Shown here: positions 24,981-38,900 of the stretch, piece by piece
Layout of the letters: each line of letters starts with the position of its first letter
How positions within the stretch are numbered: position 1 is the stretch's first letter
Origin: Liolophura sinensis
Lineage: Eukaryota; Mollusca; Polyplacophora; Chitonida; Chitonidae
Direction: 5' to 3'
Length of the DNA stretch: 64,000 nt
NCBI RefSeq assembly: GCF_032854445.1
Contig: NC_088301.1
Span: 59,468,512-59,532,511, forward strand
Translations under genes and position numbers: made by a program
Notes under the pieces: model-generated
Seen by the model: the letters and a program-made list of their open reading frames with translations, nothing else
The model's database searches: none
What the model was told of the DNA's origin: nothing

Positions 24981-27031
24981 TACTACTGGAAATCTTGATC
25001 TGTCCCATACCTTGTCATTTGTTGGATCTGCACTACTGGAAATCTTGATCTGTACCATACCTTGTCATTTGTTGGATCTGCACTACTGGAAATCTTGATC
25101 TGTACCATACCTTGTCATTTGTTGGATCTGCACTACTGGAAATCTTGATCTGTACCATACCTTGTCATTTGTTGGATCTGCACTACTGGAAATCTTGATC
25201 TGTACCATACCTTGTCAATTGTTGATTCTGCACAACTGGAAATCTTGATCCGTACCATACCTTGTCATTTGTTGGATCTGCACTACTGGAAATCTTGATC
25301 TGTCCCATACCTTGTCATTTGTTGGATCTGCACTACTGGAAATCTTGATCCGTACCATACCTTGTCATTTGTTGATTCTGCACTACTGGAAATCTTGATC
25401 CGTACCATACCTTGTCATTTGTTGATTCTGCACTACTGGAAATCTTGATCCGTACCATACCTTGTCATTTGTTGATTCTGCACTACTGGAAATCTTGATC
25501 TGTACCATACCTTGTCATTTGTTGGATCTGCACTACTGGAAATCTTGATCCGTACCATACCTTGTCATTTGTTGGATCTGCACTACTGGAAATCTTGATC
25601 TGTACCATACCTTGTCAATTGTTGAGTCTGCACAACTGGAAATCTTGATCCGTACCATACCTTGTCAATTGTTGATTCTGCACAACTGGAAATCTTGATC
25701 CGTACCATACCTTGTCATTTGTTGGATCTGCACTACTGGAAATCTTGATCCGTACCATACCTTGTCATTTGTTGATTCTGCACTACTGGAAATCTTGATC
25801 TGTACCATACCTTGTCATCTGTTGGGTGTGCACTATTGGAAATCTTGTTCCGTACCATACCTTGTCATCTGTTGGGTGTGCACTACTGGAAATCTTGATC
25901 TGTCCCATACGTTGTCATTTGTTGGGTCTGCACAACTGGAAATCTTGGTCCGTACCATACCTTGTCATTTGTTGGATCTGCACTACTGGAAATCTTGATC
26001 CGTACCATACCTTGTCATTTGTTGATTCTGCACTACTGGAAATCTTGATCTGTACCATACCTTGTCATCTGTTGGGTGTGCACAACTGGAAATCTTGATC
26101 TGTCCCATACCTTGTCATTTGTTGATTCTGCACTACTGGAAATCTTGATCTGTCCCCATACTTTGTCATCGGTTGGGTCTGCACTACTGGAAATCTTGAT
26201 CTGTCCCATACCTTGTCAATTGTTGAGTCTGCACTACTGGAAATCTTGATCTGTCCCATACGTTGTCATTTGTTGGGTCTGCACTACTGGAAATCTTGAT
26301 CTGTCCCATACCTTGTCATTTGTTGGATCTGCACTACTGGAAATCTTGATCCGTACCATACCTTGTCATTTGTTGATTCTGCACTACTGGAAATCTTGAT
26401 CTGTACCATACCTTGTCATCTGTTGGGTCTTCACTACTGGAAATCTTGATCTGTCCCATACCTTGTCATTTGTTGGGTCTGCACTACTGGAAATCTTGAT
26501 CTGTCCCATACCTTGTCATTTGTTGATTCTGCACTACTGGAAATCTTGATCCGTACCATACCTTGTCATTTGTTGGGTGTGCACTATTGGAAATCTTGTT
26601 CCGTACCATACCTTGTCATTTGTTGGGTCTGCACTACTGGTAATCTTGACCTGTCCCATACCTTGTCATTTATTGATTCCTCACTACTGGAAATCTTGAT
26701 CCGTACCATACGTTGTCAACCGTTGAGTCTGCACAACTGGAAATCTTGATCTGTCCCATACCTTGTCATTTGTTGGGTCTTCACTACTGGAAATCTTGAT
26801 CTGTTCCATACCTTGTCATTTGTTGATTCTGCACTACTGGAAATCTTGATCTGTACCATACCTTGTCATTTGTTGGGTCAGCACTACTGGAAATCTTGAT
26901 CTGTACCATACCTTGTCATCTGTTGGGTCAGCACTACTGGAAATCTTGATCTGTCCCATACGTTGTCATTTGTTGGGTCTGCACTACTGGAAATTTTGAT
27001 CTGTCTCATACCTTGTCAATTGCTGGGTCAT
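24981..27031. repeat. 50-bp minisatellite, about 41 copies
   Basis: A tandem array of a 50-bp unit beginning CACTACTGGAAATCTTGATC. Its length, 2051 bp, equals 41 x 50 plus one inserted C near 26155. Units differ at a few fixed sites: CACTAC/CACAAC, TGTACC/TGTCCC/CGTACC, CATTT/CAATT/CATCT, and GGATCTG/GATTCTG/GGGTCTG/GGGTGTG. The first units (25031-25180) are identical; variants increase to the right. Because 50 is not a multiple of 3, open frames inside repeat every three units and are not evidence of a protein. Confidence 0.98.
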
Positions 27032-27952
27032 AGCCAAGACAATGACCACACAAATCTGTTAAAACAAAGCTCCCATAGCCAAGTAAAAACAACCATTCCA
27101 GGATGATACTAGACCCTGATTTTTCCACTATAAGATAAAATATTTGTATGCAATTCAGTACTTATGTTACATTAAAAGCAGAGACCAAGTTTTCTTTCTC
27201 AGATTCCTAATATTATTTTTCAGCGATTTTTTTTTCTTCTTTTTTATCTCATTTTCTTCAATTCTACTTAAAGATTTGCAGTAAAGGTGTTAGTTACTGC
27301 TGCATGATGCTGTTTTCCATTATTCTAACACTATAATATGCCAACTGTTTTGCGTGTGACCTACTGTATATTTTATACTGTCTTATTTTTTTTATCACAA
27401 CATTTCAACAATCTTCAATTCCAGAATAAAATTTTTGAAATAAAATGCATAATCACACACATAGTTTGTCCACATATGTTTATGTGCATCTGATTTTTTT
27501 TTTTTAATTTCTTTTATGGGTATGGCTAAGTAAATAAACTCCTAGCATAATTAAGCTTTCAATAAGTATATTTATAAGTTATCAAATATTGGTATTCAAA
27601 CACTGCCTGTCCAGTGATAATGCATAACAAAACTCCTTTATTTGCTTATGTCAAAAATACACTTATAAGAATATTAATTGTACTGCAGAATAAAGATTAT
27701 GGTTTAAGGGAAAGGTTCTGACAAAATCTAAAAAAAAAATTTACATTATCTCTTAATGTACCTGCTGTCATAATGCATATTTAACTCTAGTTCATATATA
27801 TTTTCCATGAACAGTCTCAAATTTTTAGAAATGATGTCATCGATAAACTTACTCTAAAGGCATGACCAGTTTACTGCTTCAGTCCCCCTCCCCTTCCATT
27901 CCATTCGAGCTCTTTCCCCTACATGGTTGTGTTGACATCTTGCTCTCCCTGT

Positions 27953-27960
27953 TGACGTCA
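27953..27960. promoter_or_regulatory. Perfect CRE octamer
   Basis: TGACGTCA sits at the end of a CT-rich, less AT-rich patch of about 120 bp. It is the fourth perfect copy in the window. No adjacent gene was identified. Confidence 0.2.
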
Positions 27961-30900
27961 CAACTGCAGGCTACTTAATTTCCGAACTGAACCCTGGCCT
28001 TCAGAAAACTGAAGGCAATTTTTGCCCCAAGAAGAAAGCTGAGAAGTTTTGCTTGTATTTTTATAACAGCAAAACCTAGATTGCTTATTCAGAAATTAAA
28101 GATCAAACAATTCATATACCCTCTACATTCACCTTTCTGATGTTGTAATGCATGCAACCTCATAACCATTGTGGCGATGAAACATTATTGTACCATAACA
28201 ATAATAAATAAATGAAAGTGAGGACTGTTTCGATGAAAGGATGAAATTATTAAAACCAAAAGCCTTAAATCCTGAAGTCCTATAGTTCCTATTATGAACA
28301 TGATTTATGGAGTGATATACATACAAGCTTTAACTGACAGACGTACCCAGTGCATGGTTCACACACAAGACATATAAATCAAAGACTTAGACATATGGGG
28401 TAAATGTCTTAGCATGATCAATAACATCTTCTCGACATAGAGCAAAATTAACAAGGTCTCCTTAAGGTTGGCATGACCAAAGGTTATTATATTTGCAATA
28501 CTTCAAAATCTTTACACATAACAAGCAGCAGAGAAGCACTACAACTGTCCATACTTCTTCCTACTGAAGCTTAGCATAGTCGATGAAGGCAAAAACCAAA
28601 CAGGTGCCTTTTATAATTGTGTAGAGAACACTGGAAGCCATATCTGATTGATTATTGGTGTCTACCTTGTTACTTTGGTACCAGAAGGTCCTGTGCAGAA
28701 AGTCAGCCCCTTAAGAAACTCATCCAACCTAAGCAGAGTATGTCAGACTTCTGTACTGAGACAGAGAAATGGCAAATCATTAACCAACAAGTTGGCCTTA
28801 TCTCTGGCCATGATGCCTGTGTTAAACAAGGAGTATTCCTCTTGTCACAAAACTGGGAGATACATCCAGCTGTCCTTAACCTTGCTGTTCAAGTTAGAAA
28901 GGAAGAAGAAAAAAAGACAAGCACCAGAGAGATGAAACTGATTAATAAAGCGGATGCAAAATGTTACAGGATTCACTTCAAAACACCTTAAAACTGGTGA
29001 ATTAACAAATGAACTAAAGTCTGTAATTATTTGATGGTTTGCCGCTGGGCTGACAGAGGGAAGTTTGGGTTGGTGTCTGGTTAAGCCTGCCTATGACTAA
29101 TTATAATAGGTCTGATGCATATCCTGAGCAGATCTCTCTTGGCTGCCACCTGAGCACTAGGCATTCATCACTAGCTGATGTGAGTACACTTGTCAAATCC
29201 TAGGCACCATTTTACAGGCCTTTGAACCAGTGTTTCTCACAAAACCTAACCAATAGGAGTGATCAGCTAGTGTTGAGGACCAATATGGTACCAGAAACTT
29301 TAGCTCTGCAACTAAAATGTGTCACAATCCATTCTTTCTGTTCAAAATAAAAATATACAAGCCAAGACGCAATGAAATATTTCACCTAAAAATTCACACA
29401 ACTGCCTTAATAAACAAAGTCTAGTGTGATTATCCATTTATTACTAAGCAAAATTAACTTCATAAACTAAATCAGATTTTCAAAGAAGCTGACTGTGTGG
29501 AGCTCAAAAGAGCAAGCACCAGCACTAATTTCATTGGTAGGTATATCAATTGTAACTACAGGATTCATGCTAACATGGTATGTTAATGTTATGGGTCAAT
29601 TTTTGTTAAGACGATCTTTATTTATTTAGCATGTGTGTTTCACTAGTCATGGCAATAAGTCATGGCTTTACCACATCCTGTGTAGGAATTCACAACACTG
29701 ATGCTGCGGACCTTTATCTCAGATGAATGTGGGGGCTATAGATGGCTGAACTGTATACAATTGCTTTGTATCAGGTGCTAGGCAGGCTGGGGTGTATTCA
29801 AGGGCCTCAGTGGAATGCCCTCCACCCATATAAACCTGATGCCCACAGGGCAGAGGTTCTAAGAGTATCCTTACAACATCTATTACAGAAATCAATAATA
29901 TATCTTTAAGGGTTTTCTCAATTGGTGTCAATGCTCTTTGTGGAAATCGAAGATACATTAATCCCCTTTACCAGGTATCAAAACACTGCCCAGGGTTACA
30001 TCTCTGCATGATCACTCCAAAATTATGCAACATCGGTGTTCCGCTTTTGGAGCAGTTAATGAAATGCTTAGAGAATAACCCATTTAATGGCAGCTTTCAG
30101 AAGAGGAACCACAAAAGGAATCTCAGATTTCACAGGTGAAATGTGTCAGGCCTTTATCTAATCACCCAAGGCAGTTTGAATCTTGTCAGAAGGAGCAAAT
30201 AATGAGACATTCTCCACACACCAACTTCTATCAAATAAAAGGGAATATTCTACTGTTACTCTTCAACTCTTCCCTTGATCAACGTGTGTACTGTGAAGTA
30301 AGTGGAACTGTATCACCCCTTACTTCACATGCATATCAATATAAGCTGCATCCACTGACTTCTAATGCCTCTCTCCACCCACACCACACCCCACGCATCC
30401 ACTTAAATGCTTAAGTAAAATGCAGGCCATCACATTTTATAGAAAATAAACTTAAATTGGTACAGTTCCAGCTGCCATAATGTGACTTATGTGTTTCCAG
30501 TCACTAATGTGTTTGCTTCTGATGTGGGTGACCACAAAACATTAGACAAGACCCAAAGTCCAAAATATTATAGCATTAATGGTAGGAGTTTAGTAAAAGC
30601 CACCTGTGTAGGTATTACCTAAAGAGTATGAATAAGAATATACTTGTTGAGCTGCAAACCAACTTTACTTCCCAACATTTCCTCTGTTGCCATATACCTG
30701 GTTTATTTCCCAATGCATTCTCATGAGATATAACCAGCCAGAATATAAAACAGAGAACAATAAAACTACATGTCAATAAATAATTTATGACATATATTTA
30801 TTATAGATCATTGCTGGTTGTTCTTTATAGCTTCCCTTTCCGATATTTTGTGGCGTCACTGGGTAACCTGAAGGATAATAAACACGATACTATGCCCTTT

Positions 30901-31457
30901 TTACGAGATCTGTTACACATGACACCATCAGAGGAGGGAGTTTCAGAAAACTGATCTGAAATAGCCAACAGCAATGTTGTCAGGAACCATAAACCACAGA
31001 TTTAATCGCTAGATCCCTATGGGATCTACTTGTATACATTATCTTTTTAAAACACAAGAGTAAGCAATCTTATAACTCATATTCCATTCTTTTCAATTTT
31101 TTAACAGCAACTTTTTCAAACGGTAGGCTAAGCATAAAACAATGTTACCCAATGCCAAGGGCAAGGTAACAAAGGGAAAAAATTGAAGCAGTTAAGGCAT
31201 ATCATGCTATAGTGGGAAGGAAATTAATGCCAGTTGCCATGTTTAATGTCAAACTCACCTTTTTTTGTCCAACATGTCCTCTCCGACAAATCTTTGTTAT
31301 AACTAATAACATGCATTTTTTCATGGTTAGTGTTGAAACTTTAATGACTACTTTGTACATATTCCATCAAAAACAATCCCATTTGACACTGCTTCAATCT
31401 AAAAACAAAATGTTAGCCAGAAGCCTTCCAGTCTTCAAAAAAGGACCAGTTATCTAT

Positions 31458-31513
31458 TATTTGGTTGGGGTTTAATGCCAAACTGAAGAATATTTCATGC
31501 TGTATATGAAGGC
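31458..31513 (-). mobile_element. Degenerate SINE tail fragment
   Basis: The reverse complement aligns with the tail of the SINE at 10762, around the GAAATATTCTTCAG and GGCATTAAACCCC positions, with several substitutions. No clear tRNA head was found upstream on the minus strand, so this is an old or truncated copy. Confidence 0.55.
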
Positions 31514-33090
31514 AAACAAGTTTTGTTGTGGCTGGATGAACCTGAAATGCCTGGAAAAAAAAACCCAGCTAAACTTGGGATCCATGGAGAAACTTTTCCC
31601 ACGTGTGACACAGATTTTCAACCATGTGCTTAGTTATAATAGTGAAAGGCAAGTTAATCTAATACAAACTTTATGTAATATATGTTGGCAATAAAAATTT
31701 GTAACTCTCCCTGCCACAAGAAAACACTGTTTACATACAAACATGTAAGGACTCCTCATCATCCATACGACTGAAAAATTGTTAAGTATGTAATAAAACC
31801 CCAAGCATTCGTCATTACAAGGACATTCTTAACAAACTCTTCTGATGTACCTTTTCTGGCTACAATGGATAACTTCTAGCACACTGCAGAAGACTTTCAC
31901 TCGCTTCCGCAGCCTTACTGTTTGTAATAATTATACATGCTTTTAATTTCCATGTTGTTTACCCTCTACAGAGAGATTTGTATTTTTGTCCACACAATAA
32001 CACCATGAAACTTTTTTCTAGCATGCTGTAGATCTATCTTGCTGTCTTATATGCTGGCCTTATTCATGAAAAGAACAATTATTTAATTGGACGAAACAAG
32101 ATGAGGACTGTGTTGAAGTCAGAACCCCAACAAAGGCAGAAGGGTGAGACATACACATAGTTTAGGATGCAGAAATGCATTCAGTGTTATGACATTTTCA
32201 ACCGTAACACTATACTTTTGTCTACCCACATGTTTGACTTGTAGAACAATAGATTAAATTAACATTTTCATTACCTACCACCGAAAAATAAAAAAAACAA
32301 AAAGAGGACAGCTGGATATGGTTAGAAAATCTGACTTAAGCTTGACATTATATGATCATGAACAGTAATAGAGCTGTACATCTGGTGTAGGCAACTAACA
32401 GACAGCCATACACATGCAGAAGGGTGATACATGTATTGATAAAGACACAAATACTCCGCAGTCAAAACCCCATAGCAGCCTTTAAGCTTAACTTCTTCAA
32501 CAGATACACCTCTAATTCTACCACTTTTATCACTCTGATTCTGTGTCAAATGATACTTCATTACAACTGACTTCATGCTTGTCAGCTGCAGTCATGTATT
32601 TTAAGGGAATGATCCTATGCAGCGCTGGGCCAAATTTAGTTTTTGACACCTTGAACACTTGGCTGAAGTGTCTGTAGATACTTATTTGAATACAAAAAGG
32701 CCTAAAAATTTGGCCAAAATCCAAGGCTGAATTTCACATGATTGTAACTTAAACCATGTTCCATGTGAAAAAGTACATCTCATTTTATGGAAAGTCTCAG
32801 TGTGAACAATGCTCTCTGAATTCTGTTCAGAGAAAGAGGAGCATTATTCTTTGCAGTTCTCAAACATAAATGCTTAATGTGCTTTAAAGAGCTACTTTGG
32901 AGTCAAATCATCTGTGTCTTAAAAGCAAAGTGAATTGATAAAGACTGGGATAGTCGGAATTGCTTTCCTTAATTGTGAAAACATTGCAGCGAATTAAAAC
33001 CGATATTATATGTTTCAGCAGTGTATACGGAAACAAAATATTTCTGTCCCTTCCACGCTGCCTGGTGTGACATCACCCACAAACACATAA

Positions 33091-33204
33091 CGTCATCAAT
33101 CACTGACATATATCCACAAATGACGCTGCCCTTTCAAACGCTCTTGATGTCATTCCCGCATAAAGGCCTTACTCAACGTCACATCTCTGCCAGATTCAAC
33201 GTCA
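33091..33204. promoter_or_regulatory. Cluster of four CRE half-sites
   Basis: CGTCA occurs at 33091, 33177 and 33200, and its complement TGACG at 33121, all within 114 bp. CpG-containing motifs are otherwise scarce here. It may be a bZIP-binding element; no promoter or gene is evident beside it. Confidence 0.25.
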
Positions 33205-34744
33205 TACAGGGAATATTATCACATCACATCAGGAAAATTTTATGGACACAGCTGACCATAGTGGCACTTTAAGCTACAGAAGCTTCATAGAACTGCAAGT
33301 TCCTTGGCCCTTGAAGCATCTAGACAAGCACTACACATACATACTAATCAACCTCCACAAAACCCACAGGGCCTTTAATAGCAGGTCAATAGAATGAAAA
33401 GAAAATGAAACAGGCTGTGCTGTTAATAATTGTTGTACATAGAGAAAGGACAGGCATTATCTTCCTGTTTAGGAAGGAACTAATCTGCTGATGTGTTCTG
33501 GACACCTTGATGCTCTGGAAGCAATCACAATATTATATAGATGACAGTTTCCTGCAAGGCATGGTTTGTAATTTAGCACCTTGACATTAAAGTTCAAAGC
33601 ATTATCAGCTAATACTATTTCCTGAAAGAATGACAACAATGTAAAACAAAACAAAACAAAATTTGGCTCATTGAAGTTATGATTACCTCTAAAAGGAAGT
33701 AGGAACTGTTAAAGTGCATGTTCTATTGTGTCTATGCAAATGCAAATGTGTTCTTTAAAAGACCTGACAAACACACAGCCTAACACACCTAACAATAAGA
33801 ATGCACTTCCAGAATGAGATGAAATGTGTGTCCATTCAAATATCATAAGCACTTCATGTAAGCGCCTTCAATGCCTTCATGCAGAATTTCTCCCATCATG
33901 CAGTGATCTACGTCTGAAGGCTTTCAAGTATGATAAAAGGCCTTATCATTTCAGATTCAGATTCTGAAATACAAACACAGCCAGGTCTGATGTAATACCT
34001 CTTCTTCCATAAGGCTAGCTCATACAAGGAAATACCTTTTAAAACCAAATATATATACATTAACCCACGGTGACACAAAATAAAGGCTACCAGCTCACAT
34101 GAGAGGCAGTGATGTGGGTGTCTGATATGAAGAAGTACATGATAATTATATCATCCATGACCTGCTCAAGGGTTACACAAAAATGAAATTCTTCAAAGAA
34201 CCTACAAGTATGTATGGATCATTGCATGTCTCAATAGTCACTTAACCTTTATGGTTCTAAATCATCAAATTCAAGGGCTGCTTTTTCATCCAATGAAAGG
34301 ACACAACTTATGAACAGGTGATCAATCAAAAGTATTGCATTGGGCCAATCACACAAGACGCTACAAAAACACTGTAAAATCAGAGTGCCCAAAGCTGCAA
34401 TGTAATCAGTGTGTAAGCTCTGTGGATATATGGTTTGATCAGCCCGAGCCACACTGTCATAGCAGAGACCATTTGCCTGCCTCACAACACGGTGTGCTTA
34501 TCTCTACATCACAGGTGGGAAATCACCTGACTACCCCATTCATGCATACATGTCATTTTAGAAGTATTCTTCTTGCATCTAATAATGAGAATGACAAGTC
34601 AATGGGCTGTAGAATGACAAGTTTTCCTTTCAATGGACTTGAAGAATTTAACACGGTTCAATTTATTGCCCATGTACATACTCCTAAGCAAATGTAAATA
34701 TATATTGATTCGCCAACTTAACAATGAAATGGATAACTTCTTAC

Positions 34745-35911
34745 CTTGAATGTCGATCAAATTCACATTCGATTCGCATTCTATTCTTGGCCCTTTACTA
34801 TTCATAATATACTTAAATGACAGTTGTTTAAATGTTTCCGGCTGTGTCATAGAATTTTATGATGATGACGCCACTATGTACAACACTTCCAAATCTTTAT
34901 CTGAAATTCAATCAGACTTAATTCTAATATGGAACTTATAAATCAGTGGTGCTTTGAAAATATAATGCTTCTTAATGTCTCCACAACAAAGTCCAGCCTT
35001 ATTGGAACTACCCAGAAATTATAAAACTGTCATCAGTATTCACTCAATGTCATGGTCAAGGGCCGGGCAACTGAAAATGTACAAAATTTGAAGCTTCTTG
35101 GCCTGCATATAGACCGTACTCTTTCATGGCAGAGTCACACTGACTCAGTGTGCAGTACTGTGTCTAAGCTATTGTCAATACTGAGGAGGCAGAAGCCTTT
35201 TCTTCCCTTTAAAACAAGATTATTATTTTATAACAGTTATATCCTTCCTCATTTAATGTATGCTGTCCCTGTTTTGTGCAGCTGCTCCAAAGGCCTACTT
35301 GATCGAGTAGCCTATATAAACTTCAAAATACTACTGCAAAACTTATCTTAGACAAACGTAACAATAAATCATCAGCTGAAACTTGTGAAATGTTAAACTT
35401 AAAGGCTATACATGAAATTACCCTACACCAAAAAAATCTCACTGTTTACAAATCCTTAAATGACCACTATCCCGACTATATGAAAAAGTTGTCCCCAATC
35501 AAAGAAGAGCCCCATCATGAACTAAGATCATGCACAAGCAATCAAGTAAAAATTCCTTTTCCCCACACTGAGCAACTTAAGAAAAGCCTGTCATACTCTG
35601 GGGCTGTTCAGTGGAACAGTCTGCCTGCCTACGTGCAATCTGCCTCCTCAGTTAAAGCGTTTAAAAATTTACACTAAAAGTGGCAGAAAGTGCCAAACAC
35701 ATTGTAAAGCCTTTACCTCTATATATACATGTATATACATGTATAACTTTGAACTTATTGATGCTTGGTGTAATTTTTTTTTTTTTTTAATAACCCATGT
35801 GACTGCCGAGTGGTTGTGCGATTGAATGGTGGGCCTCAGGGAACATCAATACTGTCATATTGAGTGAGTTTGTTACTCTCTGAAAATAAAGATATTATTA
35901 TTATTATTATT
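34745..35911 (+). mobile_element. 5'-truncated, decayed LINE (non-LTR retrotransposon) 3' end
   Basis: Broken plus-strand frames give successive pieces of a non-LTR reverse transcriptase. First come the LGPLLFIIYLND motif and the catalytic motif region, with YDDD where YADD is expected (34750-34941). Then a segment with an LLGLHIDRTLSW-like motif (35052-35351). Last, the C-terminal region ending GAVQWNSLP and FKNLH (35390-35677). Stops and frameshifts separate them, so no working protein is made. A 3' UTR of about 230 bp follows and ends in AATAAAGA plus an (ATT)n tail (35893-35911), as in CR1/Jockey-like LINEs. Upstream RT and endonuclease domains are absent. Class beyond CR1/Jockey-like is uncertain. 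Confidence 0.88.
35893..35911. repeat. (ATT)n tail of the LINE
   Basis: About six ATT units directly follow AATAAAGAT at the LINE end. Short tandem tails are usual at the 3' ends of this class of element. Confidence 0.8.
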
Positions 35912-38900
35912 CAACATGAAAATCATTCTTTGCCATACACAAAATTAAGAACAGTCATGACAAAAGCTGTGCCTCATTCCTTGTGTTCGCCAATGGACAA
36001 CAATCCTCTCCCTGCATTCATAATTAATGGCAAACAAATATTAGTGAATACCTGTACAACTTGCTAAATGCATGTGGTTTTGAGTACAGACAAATCTAGC
36101 AAGAGGCTGGCACAGTTTCTTCTGGATAAGGCAATCTCAGTAAATCTCACTTTTCAGGTTAATCCAGGAGAAAGGGCATTATTAAGGACACAGGAATCTG
36201 ATCATTTAATGCTGTAGATAATGCTTGAGACAAAACAAGTACTTTTATCCTTGCAAATTAGGTTTCCAGTTACACCTTGTCTCAGTAGTGGTCCCCAGAA
36301 GATAATCTTGAGAAGGTTTCAGTTTAGTGCTTGAAGCATTGTTGAAGTCTCCATCCCGAGGAATGAGGAATAGTTGAATGATTATATCTCGATGGTGTAT
36401 CAAAGAAAAAATCAATCCAAGAAACATGTGGTCATGTATATTACTGAATTTTACTTTGAATTTAAATGAACTTATCCTATGTACAAACATACAGAATAAC
36501 TAAAATACACCTCTCTTTCATTACAACGCTGCTGACAGAGAAAAAACGTGCTTACCATGTCATGTGAAGTACATGTAAAGGTATGAAGTTTGTTATCTAC
36601 AGCATGGGCATGTATATTTACGCTAAATTAGTAAAATATAATGCTTTCCATTTAATAATTAGAAATAACAAAGAATTATAAAAATTTTAGGGTGTCCTTT
36701 CTCTAAGACTTTGTGTGTTGTAATAAAGCGTGTTATAATCATAATGATGATGAGAAATTATTTAATATCTTTCAAAGTCATAGTAGTACAAAAGTTCTGA
36801 AAAGGCTGTGCCTTTGCTGCAATGTATTCAAATCTGAAATGCAGCACTATTTCATCGACGCCTGGATAAGGTTGTAAGTTTTTCAGGGACTTAAGTACGA
36901 GCATAGAGTGAGTGCTAATCTGAGGTAAGAGCAGCACCTAGGGGCTGAAAGAAAGTTAGCTACTACGTTAAATCTGTTTCCATATCTCCATGACTATTGA
37001 GCCCATTATACATGATCGTCTGTCCAATACCAATACATATCAATACAATCTGTCGCTACCAATACACCCTACACCCAAAGTTGAAAAACATGCCTATCTG
37101 AGACAGGCATTTAAAGTCCATGTAACAACATGAATGATAAAAACGCTGTGCCGGTGACAAAAAAGATTGTTGGAGCACAACCAGGGAGACTGTTGTCAGC
37201 AATAAGAGAACGACAAATGAAGACAACATATCACATTTGTTATCTGCAATCAGTGTCTCATGTTTATACAATTACAGGTAGACCTCACAGACAAACCCTC
37301 ACCACCCCCATGTTGGACTAGGCTCAGAGTGGAGAGCAAAGATAATGAGGCTTTTCATCACTCTGCATTTGCTGGGTGGTTATAAAACCAAAATAACAAA
37401 AGTCAAATCCAGTTAATTACGGTGATAAGAAACACAAAAAGTATTACCACGGTAACGAGCATATTACCACTCGAATCCTGGCCCAAGAATTCTTATAAAG
37501 GACCAGATGAGACGAGATTTAATCCTGGTTTTAGCTGGATTGGTACTCAGTGTACGATAGACGGCCTTTGATGTAAGGGTTTTTCAAAAGGTAATATCCT
37601 TGTTTGCTGGTCAAAGCCATATAAAACATGATAATGTGTCTGATGGATGAAGTTTCCATATTTCCTGTCGAATATCTAAAGTTTTATACAGTATGTTCAC
37701 ACATACAGACAAGAATAAAGCCATAGACATTCTGGGAGATTCACAAGCGCTGTAGAGTAACGTTTATCTTCAGCAAAATTGTTGACGTCTAATGAAATCA
37801 GTCAGCTTTGCATTCATTATGGGGTTTCAGGTTAAACGATAGTGTAATGATGTCAGTCCAGCTCTTACAATTCAGACCTGTATATGATATATAAATAAGT
37901 GTACATCTTTCAACACAAATACTGAAATGTGTAAAGCACCTTACAAAACTTGCTCAGATACTTTGTGCTTTGAGGTGTGATCCATGCATGAAAAGGATGT
38001 TGTCCTCTGCTGTATTGTGATCGAGGTTATGTTTAATAATTTCAGGCAAACTGAAATATGCGCATATTCCTTAGATTGACATATTTGTAGTCATTTCTGT
38101 ATTACATTGTTGTTTAATACCATATCCTACATATCTAATTATTCAAAGTTACTCAGATAAAATAGCTTTCATCATACATGTACTTTCACATAAGAAGAGT
38201 TGGATCTCTCCTAACATACAAGTGGGTGATAGAAAATTCCAATGGTCAGTCTTGATTGTATGTTCCTAGACATTTGCAGTCTTCTCGGTCACGTAACATT
38301 GCGCTAATAGAATCTATGCGTCATCTGACATTCAAAGGCGATGATGGGGTGTTCCAAGTCAAAATCACCTGTTACCCATGGGAGGGTCATATAAGAATGT
38401 AATTTGCATATTCCTACTTTTTCAAATTAATTAACTAAAATCAACCAAATTCTTAATTTTTAAAATAAAAACTTTTCAACCAGATTATAACCAACAATGT
38501 CTGTCCAAATGTGCACAAGGATGCACCAACAACACTGCAGCTATGAGAGCATTCAAACAGCTAGGCTGTCTGTTGTTAAAATCCGATGACTTGTTGTGTC
38601 TAATCAAGTGGTTTCAGGATATCTTTGTAGGAAATCAAAGTTCACAGTTTTTAGGATGCTGGAAGACTTAGAAGATTAACTGAAGCTTATTTATGTATTA
38701 TTATTATATTTATAAGTTTATGCCAAAAGCAATGCCTGTAAATAATATATCCGACCATTATCGATATACATGTAGCATGCACACAGCATGTTTCTTAGCG
38801 AGTTTTACAAATAAATAGCGGGCTTTCAAGAAAAGTGAAATTCAAACCAGTGTGATTATACAAATTGTCTCCTTACACACACCTGCTGACAAAACGCATT

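Larger units (their letters stand above)
27032..34740. other. No recognised gene
   Basis: AT-rich DNA with scattered short open frames. Two overlapping plus-strand frames at 28617-28991 (124 and 95 codons) have no recognisable motif. A less AT-rich patch at 27865-27990 contains CT-rich tracts and a perfect CRE (27953-27960), as a promoter might, but no gene start can be tied to it. The SINE fragment at 31458 and the CRE half-site cluster at 33091 are listed separately. Confidence 0.5.

Noticed and set aside
24981-27031. Open frames of 64-90 codons in the 50-bp array
   Set aside because: They are the periodic translation of a 50-bp tandem repeat (period 150 bp per frame) and vary with the array; no sign of a gene.
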